A DNA stretch of 64,000 nt from JACVRX01 sp046726315 (GTDB lineage: Bacteria; Actinomycetota; Actinomycetes; Jiangellales; Jiangellaceae), in NCBI GenBank assembly GCA_046726315.1, contig JBKPAG010000007.1, forward strand, positions 62,001 to 126,000, in the 5' to 3' direction. How positions within the stretch are numbered: the stretch's first letter is position 1; every line of letters begins with the position of its first letter. A program made the position numbers and the translations under genes. Below are positions 10,062 to 18,080 of this stretch, piece by piece. Under the pieces are notes generated by a model. It had not been told where the DNA came from, made no database searches, and saw only the letters and a program-made list of their open reading frames with translations.

Positions 10062-10931
10062 ATGAAGCTTGCGCTCGACCCGTACATGTTGCGCGGCACG
10101 CCACTGCTCGAGCTGCCTGGACTCGTCGCCGATCTCGGCTACGAGTACATCGAGCTCTCGCCCCGGGAGGACTTTACGCCGTTCTTCCTCCACCCCCGGG
10201 CAAGCGACGACGTGGTCACGAAGTTACGGAAGGCACTCAGCGCGGCCGGTGTCGAGATCGCGACACACCTTCCGCTGTACCGGTGGTCGGGACCCGACGA
10301 GGACGAGCGACAGGCCGCAGTGCGCTACTGGAAACGCGCCATCCAGATCACCGTCGACCTGGGCTGCAAAGTGATGAATTCGGAGTTCAACGGCCGGCCA
10401 GAGGCTGCCAGCATCAGCGAGGCTCAGTTCTGGCGCTCCATGGAGGACTTGCTGCCGGTCTTCGAGAAGGAAGGGGTGGAGCTGCGGTTGGAGCCGCACC
10501 CCGACGACTTCGTCGAGGACGGCAAGACCGCGGTCGACATGGTCCGCGCGATCAACTCGCCGCTGGTGTCGTTCCTCTACTGCGCGCCACACACGTTCCA
10601 CCAGGGCGGCAACATGACCGAGATCATGGAGTACGCCGGGGACTTGCTCACGCACCTGCACGTCGCGGATTCCTTCGACCATCGCGGCTCGTCGGGCCTT
10701 CGCTACATCGTGAACCCGCCAGGATCCACGGCGCGCGTCCACCAGCATCTCGACATCGGCCAGGGCGAGGTCGACTGGGACGAGTTCTTCGGCACCCTTG
10801 GGCAGCTCGGCTTCGGCTCTCGCGAAGAGACGATCATGACAGTGTGTGTCTTCGCGTGGGAGGAGCGGGCGCGCGAGTCCAGCATCTTCATGCGCGAGGA
10901 GATCGGACGCCGCACCAAGGGCTGGGGCTGA
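10062..10931 (+). CDS. Sugar phosphate isomerase/epimerase (IolE/IolI-like TIM barrel)
   Basis: A 289-aa AP-endonuclease-2-like TIM barrel. The opening MKLALDPYM, the EYIELSPRED segment, EFNGRPE near residue 110, EPHPDD near 145 and HVADSFDHRG near 200 place acidic and histidine residues as expected for a divalent-metal site. It starts 7 bp after iolG, with AAGGAG at the end of iolG. It probably interconverts inosose isomers or dehydrates an inosose. The exact substrate cannot be read from the sequence. Confidence 0.85.
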   Translation: MKLALDPYMLRGTPLLELPGLVADLGYEYIELSPREDFTPFFLHPRASDDVVTKLRKALSAAGVEIATHLPLYRWSGPDEDERQAAVRYWKRAIQITVDLGCKVMNSEFNGRPEAASISEAQFWRSMEDLLPVFEKEGVELRLEPHPDDFVEDGKTAVDMVRAINSPLVSFLYCAPHTFHQGGNMTEIMEYAGDLLTHLHVADSFDHRGSSGLRYIVNPPGSTARVHQHLDIGQGEVDWDEFFGTLGQLGFGSREETIMTVCVFAWEERARESSIFMREEIGRRTKGWG

Positions 10932-10934
10932 GTC

Positions 10935-11324
10935 TTGCCGCTGGTCCGGATCGACGTGATCGAAGGCCGCTCTGACGACGAGTTGCGGGCTCTGGCCGAC
11001 ACCGTTCACGGGGTAATGCTCGACGTGTTCGCCGCTCCGCCCGGTGACCGATATCAGGTCATCACCGAACATCGTCTGGGCCACCTGATCCTCGAGGACA
11101 CAGGTCTGGGGTTCACTCGTACGGCCGCAGTGGTGCTCGTGCAGGTCTTCCAGCAGGGGCGCACAACCGAACAGAAGCGAGCGCTTTACCGGACACTGGC
11201 GGAGCGGTTGGAGCAGCGCCACGGGGTGGCTCCCACCGACCTGATGGTGTCGATCACCGGTAACAGCCGGGAGGACTGGTCTTTCGGATTCGGGCGTGCG
11301 CAGTTCCTGGAGGGAGATCTGTGA
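10935..11324 (+). CDS. Tautomerase-family protein
   Basis: A 129-aa protein beginning MPLVRIDVIEG, so removal of Met exposes the N-terminal proline that is the catalytic base of 4-oxalocrotonate tautomerase-like enzymes. It is longer than the 62-aa classical monomers and fits the longer branch whose chains hold two beta-alpha-beta units. The start is TTG, chosen because it gives the MP start and lies 3 bp after the previous stop. The stop overlaps the next gene by 4 bp. In this operon it may tautomerise an enol form of a cyclic keto intermediate; this is inferred from position only. Confidence 0.8.
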   Translation: MPLVRIDVIEGRSDDELRALADTVHGVMLDVFAAPPGDRYQVITEHRLGHLILEDTGLGFTRTAAVVLVQVFQQGRTTEQKRALYRTLAERLEQRHGVAPTDLMVSITGNSREDWSFGFGRAQFLEGDL

Positions 11325-12319
11325 ACGCGCTTCGCTGGGGACTGCTGTCCACCGCGAACATCGGCGCCACGGTTGTTGGTGCAACGAAGGGCTCGGAGGT
11401 GACTGATTTCGTTGCTGTGGCCAGCCGGGACACCAGCCGGGCTCGCGAGTTCGCGGACGGGATCGGTCTCGCGGAGAGTTACGGCTCGTATGAGGCCTTG
11501 CTCGAGAGCGACCGCGTCGACGCTGTCTATGTAGCTTTGCCGCCGGCGATGCACACCGAGTGGACGGTCAAGGCGCTGGACGCCGGCAAGCATGTGCTGT
11601 GCGAGAAGCCATTCGCGTTGACTGCCGCAGACGCCGAGCGGGCGTTCGACGCTGCGGATATTGCGGGCCGGGTGTGTGTCGAGGGCTTCATGTATCGGCT
11701 CCACCCGCAGACGGCGCTCATCCGCGAACTCCTCGTGCAGGAAGCCGTCGGGTCGCTGACCTTCGTGCGGGCCGCCCTCAGCATCACCACGCTCGTCGGC
11801 GATATCAGACGGTCCCACCAGTTAGGCGGCGGGGCACTAAACGACCTGGGCTGCTACTGCCTGAGCGCAGTCCGGCTATTCGCCGGCGAACCCGAACGGG
11901 TCTCGGCGGAGGCCGTCTATGACGACGACGGCGTCGATTTGCAGGTTGCTGCCACGATGCGGTTGCCGGGTCGTCAACTGGCGCAGTTCGACATCGGACT
12001 TCAGCACCCTCGGCGCGACGAGCTCGAGCTCATCGGAACCGAAGGAAAGATCGTCGTGTCCGACCCCTGGGTCTGCCGCGGCAACACCATCGAGCTCTGG
12101 CGGAACGGTAGAAGCGACTCAGTGCCCGTCGACCTGGACAACCGATTCGGCATCACGCACGAGGACGACGTGTACCGGATCGAGTTCGACGCGGTCTCCG
12201 AGGCCATCCTCACCGGCATGTTGCCCGCCTTCGGGCGCGACGACGCGGTGGCCCAAGCCCGCGCGCTCGAAGCGGTTCGCCTGTCCGCCGAGCAGTCGAA
12301 ACCGGTCGAGATCAGCTGA
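11321..12319 (+). CDS. Gfo/Idh/MocA-family oxidoreductase
   Basis: A 332-aa NAD(P)-dependent dehydrogenase. The N-terminal LRWGLLSTANIGATV is a Rossmann variant seen in the trans-dihydrodiol/xylose dehydrogenase branch, followed by CEKPFA near residue 93, GFMYRLHPQT near 125 and GGGALNDLGCYC near 165. This branch acts on open or cyclic sugars more often than on myo-inositol itself. It starts with GTG inside the tautomerase stop and is the last gene of the forward operon. It converges with the opposing gene, with only 15 bp between the stops. Confidence 0.85.
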   Translation: MNALRWGLLSTANIGATVVGATKGSEVTDFVAVASRDTSRAREFADGIGLAESYGSYEALLESDRVDAVYVALPPAMHTEWTVKALDAGKHVLCEKPFALTAADAERAFDAADIAGRVCVEGFMYRLHPQTALIRELLVQEAVGSLTFVRAALSITTLVGDIRRSHQLGGGALNDLGCYCLSAVRLFAGEPERVSAEAVYDDDGVDLQVAATMRLPGRQLAQFDIGLQHPRRDELELIGTEGKIVVSDPWVCRGNTIELWRNGRSDSVPVDLDNRFGITHEDDVYRIEFDAVSEAILTGMLPAFGRDDAVAQARALEAVRLSAEQSKPVEIS

Positions 12320-12334
12320 CGCGAGGCAACTGGA

Positions 12335-13330
12335 TCACGCCCTGCCGGCCGCCTGGAGCAGGACCTCCGCGGCCTTCCGGAGCCCTTCCATCTGATCCAG
12401 CTCCTGGTCCTCGTGCTCGATGTTCACGGCCATGTCGGGGTCGACCTTCGCCAGCGCCGCGAGGAAGTCGGCCCACCAGCCGACATCGTGGCCCCGGCCG
12501 ACGGCGACGAAGTCCCAGGAGGAGTTCTCCGGCCAGCGGCTCAAGGTGTAGTCACCACCGAGAGAGAGGGCGTCGGGGTCGTCGGGCTTGACCCGGCCGA
12601 ACCGGTCGTCGAGTACACCGTTGATCTTGGCAGCCTCGTTGATCCGGGTGTCCTTCGCCGCCGCGTTGTAGACGAGCCCGCCGAGACTGTTGGTGGCGAG
12701 GACCGGATCGATGCCCTGCCAGAACAGATGGCTGGGGTCCATCTCCGCTCCGACATGGGTGGCGTCGATCTCGGTGGCCAGCCGTTCCAGGGTGGGCGGG
12801 TTATAGACGACGTTGTGCGGGTGCATCTCGATGCAGACCTTGACGTCAGCATCGGCGGCCCTGGCCTGGATGTCCTTCCAGAACGGGATCGCGACGTCGT
12901 TCCACTGGTAGTCCCGGGCGTCCAAGTAGACGCTGTGCCAGGGCTCGACTGTCCACGACGGGTATTTGCCGCCGGCGTCGGACGCGGGCAGCCCGGACAT
13001 GGTCACGACACGTTTGACGCCCAGGAGCGCCGCAAGCTCGATCGAATCGCGCACGTCCTGGGCATGCTGAGGCCCAACGTCCGGGTTGGGGTCCAACGGG
13101 TTTCCGTTGCAGTTGAGAGCTGTGAGTGTCACGCCAGCGGCCTGGAAGAGGCCGAGGTACTCGTCGCGGGCCTCCTGGCTGGCCCGGATGTCTGCCACTG
13201 GCAGGTGGACTGGGGGCAGGAAACCTCCGGAGTTGATCTCCGCGCTGTCGAGGCCCAGGTCGCTGATCGCCTGCAGTGCCTCGGCGACGGGTTTGTCATG
13301 CAGAACGGCGGTATAGACACCCAGCTTCAT
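12335..13330 (-). CDS. Sugar phosphate isomerase/epimerase (TIM barrel)
   Basis: A 331-aa xylose-isomerase-like TIM barrel. MKLGVYTAVLHDKP, DSAEINSGGF near residue 30, CIEMHPHN near 163, GAEMDPSHL near 190 and NIEHEDQE near 310 supply the acidic and histidine metal ligands. This subgroup commonly pairs with a Gfo/Idh dehydrogenase, as it does here: the dehydrogenase lies 46 bp upstream on the same strand. A GAAGGGA site precedes the ATG. It probably epimerises or isomerises the keto product of the partner enzyme. Confidence 0.85.
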   Translation of the reverse strand: MKLGVYTAVLHDKPVAEALQAISDLGLDSAEINSGGFLPPVHLPVADIRASQEARDEYLGLFQAAGVTLTALNCNGNPLDPNPDVGPQHAQDVRDSIELAALLGVKRVVTMSGLPASDAGGKYPSWTVEPWHSVYLDARDYQWNDVAIPFWKDIQARAADADVKVCIEMHPHNVVYNPPTLERLATEIDATHVGAEMDPSHLFWQGIDPVLATNSLGGLVYNAAAKDTRINEAAKINGVLDDRFGRVKPDDPDALSLGGDYTLSRWPENSSWDFVAVGRGHDVGWWADFLAALAKVDPDMAVNIEHEDQELDQMEGLRKAAEVLLQAAGRA

Positions 13331-13376
13331 TGCGGTCGTCCCTTCGTGTCCGGGTGGGGTAGGTCGGAAACAAACG

Positions 13377-14555
13377 TCAGGAGACGGTGACCTCCCCGCC
13401 GCCTGCCTGCGCCGATGCGACGACGGTCTCGATCAACCGCATGTTGTGTAGGCCATCCTCGAAGGACGCCATGTGAGGGAGTCCTTCGATCCCGGCGATC
13501 TGTTCGAGGAACGCCCGGGCCTGGAACGAGAAGAGGTCGTTCTGTCCGTAGCCGACTCCGGGAAAGTCCATCGGGAGCCCGCCAGTGAGGTACGGGTGAG
13601 CGGGTCCGATCGGAACCGTTCGGTAGCCCTGCGTGGCGGCGTCCGGGCCGGCGTCGATGATGCTGAACTCGCCTGGTCGGTCCAGGTCGAAGCCCGCCGC
13701 GCCACCCTGACCGGCCACCTCGAAGCCAAGTGAGTTCGCATGGCCGTAGGTCGACCTGGAGACCGAGAAGGTACCGGCGGCGCCGGAGGCAAAGGTGGCC
13801 GTGAACGTCACGAGGTCTTCGTTGTCGACGGGTTCCGTCACGTCGCTCACCTCCGTTGCGGCGTGCCCTACGGCCATTCCCATGGGGAGGGGACGGTCGG
13901 TGACGAACGTCGACAACACCGCCCCGCGAATCGATTCGATCGATCCGCACACGTATTCGGCAAGGTCGAGCAGGTGACTGCCGATGTCGGACAGCGCACC
14001 GGACCCCGGACCCCCCTTGTAGCGCCAGCTCATCGGCCTGCTCGGGTCGACGCCGTAGTCGCACCAATATCGGCCGTTGAAGTGGAGCACTTCACCGAGG
14101 CCACCGGCCTGCACGATGTCACGGATCGCCGTGATGGCCGGTGAGCGCCGGAACACGAACCCAATGGCCGACTCGCTGTCGGCCGCATTCGCGGCAGCCA
14201 CCATGGCCTCGGCGTCCAGCACGCTCGGAGCCATCGGCTTCTCGCAGAGCACATGCTTGCCGGCTGCGAGCAAGGCCTCGACGATCTCGCGGTGCAGCGT
14301 ATTAGCCACGACCACGCTCACCACGTCGATGTCGCTCGCAGAGGCGATGGCCTCCCAGCTCACCTCAGCACGGGCGAATCCGAACCGCCGCGCAGTGTCG
14401 TTTGCGAAGGCCTCGTTGACGTCTGCCACGGCGACCAGCTCCACCTCCGGCAAGCCCTCGCCGTAAAGCGTCGTGGCAGTGCGATACCCGGAGGCGTGGG
14501 CGCGGCCGGCCATGCCTGCGCCGATGACGGCCACGCCGATGGAGGAACGTGCCAT
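13377..14555 (-). CDS. Gfo/Idh/MocA-family oxidoreductase
   Basis: A 392-aa dehydrogenase, longer than IolG because of C-terminal insertions. The nucleotide site is VAVIGAGMAGRAH, CEKPMA lies near residue 103, and the GALSDIGSHLLDLAEYV segment near 190 carries the active-site histidine. Its promoter region contains a perfect 14-bp palindrome 16 bases before its ATG, shared with the divergent LacI gene, so it is probably the main target of that regulator. It heads a two-gene unit with the isomerase downstream. Confidence 0.87.
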   Translation of the reverse strand: MARSSIGVAVIGAGMAGRAHASGYRTATTLYGEGLPEVELVAVADVNEAFANDTARRFGFARAEVSWEAIASASDIDVVSVVVANTLHREIVEALLAAGKHVLCEKPMAPSVLDAEAMVAAANAADSESAIGFVFRRSPAITAIRDIVQAGGLGEVLHFNGRYWCDYGVDPSRPMSWRYKGGPGSGALSDIGSHLLDLAEYVCGSIESIRGAVLSTFVTDRPLPMGMAVGHAATEVSDVTEPVDNEDLVTFTATFASGAAGTFSVSRSTYGHANSLGFEVAGQGGAAGFDLDRPGEFSIIDAGPDAATQGYRTVPIGPAHPYLTGGLPMDFPGVGYGQNDLFSFQARAFLEQIAGIEGLPHMASFEDGLHNMRLIETVVASAQAGGGEVTVS

Positions 14556-14571
14556 GTCGTCTCCCAGGTCT

Positions 14572-14585
14572 TTAAAGCGCTTTAA
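14572..14585. promoter_or_regulatory. Perfect palindrome TTAAAGCGCTTTAA, LacI-type operator
   Basis: A 14-bp perfect palindrome with a central GC/CG core, the form bound by LacI/GalR dimers that insert a leucine pair at the central CpG. It is AT-rich in otherwise very GC-rich DNA. It lies in the 112-bp gap between the minus-strand dehydrogenase and the divergent LacI gene, and would repress both. A TACTAT box at 14593-14598 could be a -10 element for the LacI gene, which would place the operator over its promoter. Confidence 0.8.
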
Positions 14586-14667
14586 TTTCAGGTACTATGA
14601 CGGCAGCCGAGCGCAGTGTCAAGAGTGCAGTGCGGCAGACGACAGGAGCCAACGTGGGACTCGCGGC

Positions 14668-15714
14668 ATGACTCGGAGCGGCGGGACAGCACTCAACCGT
14701 CGTCCGCGACTTGACGATGTTGCGGCGCGAGTTGGGCTGTCGCCGGCGTCCGTGTCGCTGGTTCTCCGTAATGCGCCGGGCCCGAGCGACGCTACCCGCG
14801 AACGGGTGTTCAGGGCTGCCGCCGAGCTTGGTTATCGCGCCGACATGACCGCGAGCCTCCTGGCACGCCACCGGACCAACTTGCTGGGTGGGATGCTCGA
14901 CGTCCGCAACACATTCCACGCCGAGCTGGTCGAGCACCTGCACGAAGCTGCCGACGCGGTCGGCTACGACCTCGTACTCAGCACCGTGACCCGCACCCGC
15001 GGTGAGGATCGTGCGGTAGAGACGCTGCTCGACTTCAGATGCGAAGCGCTGATCCTCCTCGGCCCGGAGGCACCGACGACCCGGCTCAGGGCCCTTGACC
15101 GGATGCAGCCCGTGGTGGTCGTGGGGCGGCGTATCGCCGCGGGCGATCTGGACGTCGTCCGTTCAGCAGACCATGCAGGCGTTGGGTTGGCCGTCGACCA
15201 CCTCGCCGAGCTCGGACACCGCGACATCGCCTATGTCGACGGCGGAACGGGCACGATCGCCGCTGATCGACGCCGTGGGTACCGTGCCGCCATGCGGCGG
15301 CGCGGCCTTGGCGAGCGGGTGACGATCGTTCCCGGTGACCACACAGAGGAATCGGGGACTCGGGCGGCGCAGATGTTGCTCAGTGCAACCCTGCCGACCG
15401 CGGTGGTCACCTTCAACGACCGCTGCGCCCTCGGGCTGCTCGACGCCCTCAGCCGCAGTGGCGTTGAAATCCCAGGCACCATGTCCGTCGTCGGTTATGA
15501 CGACAGCCCGTCCGCGCAGCTGGCGTACGTCAACCTCACCTCCGTGGGTCAGGACGCGCCGCATCAGGCGCAGCAGGCCGTCACGGCCGCGGTCGAACGG
15601 CTGGACCACGGCCGCCGCGTGCCCCGCGAGGTTGTGTTGATTCCCCGCATCGTTGTTCGCGGCACGACAGCGCCACCGCCCAACGGACACCATCAACCGA
15701 GCCGCATCGAGTAG
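14668..15714 (+). CDS. LacI-family transcriptional regulator
   Basis: A 348-aa repressor. The N-terminal helix-turn-helix reads RLDDVAARVGLSPASVSLVLR, with the hinge helix ADMTASLLARHR, followed by a ligand-binding core like that of sugar regulators (FNDRCALGLLDAL, VVGYDDSP). The ATG at 14668 is the first usable start in frame. The nearest purine-rich site (AGGAG at 14644) is rather far, so the start is slightly uncertain. It probably binds the palindrome in its own upstream region and controls the divergent pair and perhaps the island. Ligand unknown, likely a cyclitol or its keto form. Confidence 0.9.
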   Translation: MTRSGGTALNRRPRLDDVAARVGLSPASVSLVLRNAPGPSDATRERVFRAAAELGYRADMTASLLARHRTNLLGGMLDVRNTFHAELVEHLHEAADAVGYDLVLSTVTRTRGEDRAVETLLDFRCEALILLGPEAPTTRLRALDRMQPVVVVGRRIAAGDLDVVRSADHAGVGLAVDHLAELGHRDIAYVDGGTGTIAADRRRGYRAAMRRRGLGERVTIVPGDHTEESGTRAAQMLLSATLPTAVVTFNDRCALGLLDALSRSGVEIPGTMSVVGYDDSPSAQLAYVNLTSVGQDAPHQAQQAVTAAVERLDHGRRVPREVVLIPRIVVRGTTAPPPNGHHQPSRIE

Positions 15715-15726
15715 GAGGGACACGTA

Positions 15727-16461
15727 ATGGCCGACATGACGGGACAGGTCGCATTGGTCACCGGCGGTGTGCGGGGGATCGGTCTGGCGATCAGCAGGCG
15801 GTTGTCAGCTCGCGGCGTCACGGTCGCAGCGGGATACTCCCGCGACGCTGAGGCCGCCAAGCGGTTCGTCGACGAGCACCCCGGGGCGAGCGCGCACCAA
15901 GGGAACATCGGCTCGGTGGAGGACTGCGAACGGGTGATCAGCGAGGTTCTCGAGCAGCATGGCCGCCTCGACATCCTGGTCAACAACGCGGGCATCACCG
16001 CGGACCGGACCGTTCGCAAGATGTCGCCCGAGGAGTGGGATCGGGTCGTTCACGTGAACTTGTCTGGAGCGTTCTACCTGTCCCGAGCGATCCTGCAGCA
16101 CATGCTCGACCGGGGGAGTGGCCGTATCGTCAACATCAGCTCGATCATCGGTGAGTCGGGCAACATCGGCCAGGCGAACTACGCCGCGGCCAAGGCGGGC
16201 CTGTTCGGGCTGACCATGTCGCTGGCCCAGGAAACCGCCCGCAAGGGCATCACGGTCAACTCCGTCGCTCCTGGCTACATCAGTACGGAGATGGTTGCCG
16301 CGGTGCCGCCCGAGGCGATGGGGAAGGTGCTCGCCAAGATTCCAGTCGGCCGTTTGGGCGAACCCGACGAGGTCGCCCGAGTCGTCGAGTTCCTCGCCGA
16401 CCCCGACTCGGGATTCATCACCGGGCAGATCTACTCCGTCAACGGCGGCCAGTACATGTAG
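15727..16461 (+). CDS. SDR-family oxidoreductase (FabG/PhbB-like)
   Basis: A 244-aa classical short-chain dehydrogenase. The cofactor motif is TGGVRGIG near residue 13, NNAG near 90, the catalytic serine in NISSIIG near 140 and YAAAK near 157, with the usual C-terminal GQIYSVNGG. The sequence is close to acetoacetyl-CoA/3-oxoacyl reductases. In this context it may instead reduce or oxidise a sugar-derived ketone. AGGAGGG lies 6 bases before the ATG and the LacI stop is 12 bp upstream, so the two are probably co-transcribed. Confidence 0.88.
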   Translation: MADMTGQVALVTGGVRGIGLAISRRLSARGVTVAAGYSRDAEAAKRFVDEHPGASAHQGNIGSVEDCERVISEVLEQHGRLDILVNNAGITADRTVRKMSPEEWDRVVHVNLSGAFYLSRAILQHMLDRGSGRIVNISSIIGESGNIGQANYAAAKAGLFGLTMSLAQETARKGITVNSVAPGYISTEMVAAVPPEAMGKVLAKIPVGRLGEPDEVARVVEFLADPDSGFITGQIYSVNGGQYM

Positions 16462-16473
16462 TCGAAAGCGATC

Positions 16474-16795
16474 TTGAGACAAGTTGCGAACGCCGTGCGC
16501 AGGGCCAAGGAGGACCTGGCATCGCCACGGCTGGACGACGAGCAGGTCCTGCGCATGCGTCGTCGGCTGTGGGAACACGGGGAAACCCATTCCGGTCACG
16601 GCCGGCCTGCGACAAGCCGAGCTGGTCGACACGCTGACCATCTTCGACCGTGCCGCTGCCGAGCTTCGCGAGGAACGACGATCGCGCCGAGTCGCGAGGG
16701 ACGACGCAGCCGCTCCTGCGTTGCGGCTGCACGACACTGACGAGGCAGTGGCTCGACTGCGCGAGCTTGGCCTCGGAGTCCACGAGCCGAGGTGA
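16474..16795 (+). pseudogene. Frameshifted small ORF of unknown function
   Basis: Two overlapping frames join into one sensible protein if one G is removed from the GGGG run at 16579-16582. The first frame gives RQVANAVRRAKEDLAS to RLWEHG. The second continues KPIPVTAGLRQAELVD, then a charged helical stretch, and ends GLGVHEPR. The joined product would be about 107 aa, rich in Arg, Glu and Ala, probably helical. The only visible start is TTG at 16474, without a clear ribosome site. I do not recognise the family. It may be a decayed gene or an intact gene with a base-call error. Confidence 0.4.
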
Positions 16796-16812
16796 GCTGC
16801 GCTCCCGCCGAA

Positions 16813-17331
16813 TCAGGCAAGAGCGCCGCAGATCACCTCTTCGTACCGCTTGAGGCCGTGCTCGATCAATGTTGGTGGGAAGCTGCTGAAGTCGCCGGTG
16901 AAGAAGCCCGCATCGAAGACGATCCGGTTTCCCTCCAAGTCGATCAGGTACCGCGCGAGTCCAGTCGTCGTAACAGTCTCGATCTCGCCAGTGGGACCGA
17001 ACGTAAGTTCGATACGAGCCGACCCGGCATACGTCACAGCTACAACCGGGTCGGTGTCCGGGCGGAACAGTTCACCGGTGAACGACACCAGCCGAAGCTC
17101 GCGATCCTCGAAGGTGATCACCCGGTCCTCGGCGGTGAAGGCCGCGAGAACCACGAAGTCGCCGCAGTCCTGGAAGATATCGGTGGGATCGGCGGCGTAC
17201 GCGTCGAGCGCGTCCTGGTGCGTGACCGTGACCGTTTCATCGACGATGGTAGGTTCCGCGGCGACCGCGGGACTCGCCACTGCGAGACTCAGGACACCAG
17301 CAACTATGGAAAGCACCAACCGAGTTCGCAT
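16813..17331 (-). CDS. Secreted protein of unknown function
   Basis: A 172-aa product with a clear Sec signal peptide: MRTRLVLSIVAGV, a hydrophobic core and an AVAAEP cleavage region near residues 24-27. The mature part has many beta-prone stretches (TVTVTH, VVLAAF, LVSFTGELF) and two cysteines (in FQDCGDF and EVICGALA) that could form a disulfide. The ATG at 17331 was chosen over an ATG 33 bases upstream because a strong GGAGGGGGG site lies just before it and the signal peptide then begins at residue 1. No catalytic motif is visible. It is not obviously linked to its neighbours. Confidence 0.75.
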   Translation of the reverse strand: MRTRLVLSIVAGVLSLAVASPAVAAEPTIVDETVTVTHQDALDAYAADPTDIFQDCGDFVVLAAFTAEDRVITFEDRELRLVSFTGELFRPDTDPVVAVTYAGSARIELTFGPTGEIETVTTTGLARYLIDLEGNRIVFDAGFFTGDFSSFPPTLIEHGLKRYEEVICGALA

Positions 17332-17490
17332 GCCCGCCCCCCTCCGTTCGGCTGGCGGGCACAATACTCCCGCGTCAAGGACTGGTCCAGAACGTGCATC
17401 GTGTCCTGGTCGGCGTCGCCCCAGGCCTCGTCCGCGCCAGGTCGCAAGATCTCCACGGCCATGGCCGGTGACAGCCGGTTCGGAGCGAGT

Positions 17491-18024
17491 TCAGCGGTCA
17501 ACCATGTCGAGCAGAGCTGTGACGGTGCGCCAGTTTCGTGTCGTGCCCGAACCGCGGAGTGCCTTCTCCACGGCAACCGCGAGTTTCGAGCGCCCCAAGC
17601 CGTTGGGTAAGGAGAGGTAGACCTCGCGCTTCCGAGTCGCGAACTCCTCAGGCGTGAAGTCGGCGGCGTTGATGGGCTCGAGCCGTGCGGGGTCGAGTGG
17701 CTCCGCGAGGAACGTCACATGCAGCTTCGTCGGGTCGGCTGCGGCGTCGGGGAACGGATTGTTTGTGACGACATCGGCGAGGTCCGCGCGGCTGCGAACG
17801 ATCACAGGCACAGCGAACCCGAGTGCTCTGGTGAGCTCGACCTCGAGCTCGGAGGCGATGCGCAACTCGTCCGTATTCTTGCTGGTCAGGACGGCGTTGC
17901 CGCTTTGCACGTACGTGCTGACATCGGCAAAGCGCAGCCCCTCGAGCAGCTTCCTGAGCTCGGCCATCGATACCCGTCGCTTGCCGAGGTTGACGCCGCG
18001 CAGCAGCGCCACGTGCGTTGGCAC
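17491..18024 (-). CDS. DUF1697 family protein
   Basis: A 177-aa protein matching the DUF1697 pattern throughout: THVALLRGVNLGKRRVSM at the start, the STYVQSGNAVL segment near residue 37, and VYLSLPNGLGRSKL near 137. Members are small cytoplasmic proteins without an assigned function; the repeated GVN and SGN loops are the conserved surface. It has no visible link to the sugar genes and separates the two arms of the island. Confidence 0.88.
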   Translation of the reverse strand: MPTHVALLRGVNLGKRRVSMAELRKLLEGLRFADVSTYVQSGNAVLTSKNTDELRIASELEVELTRALGFAVPVIVRSRADLADVVTNNPFPDAAADPTKLHVTFLAEPLDPARLEPINAADFTPEEFATRKREVYLSLPNGLGRSKLAVAVEKALRGSGTTRNWRTVTALLDMVDR

Positions 18025-18080
18025 AACCCCTAGCTTGTCAAAGCATCCCGGTCATCTCGACACGATCCGCGAGGCGGATC

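Noticed and set aside
12413..13390. A 325-codon plus-strand reading frame opposite the isomerase gene
   Set aside because: It mirrors the minus-strand isomerase (12335-13330), has valine- and glycine-rich composition without any motif, and lacks a ribosome site. It is a high-GC shadow.
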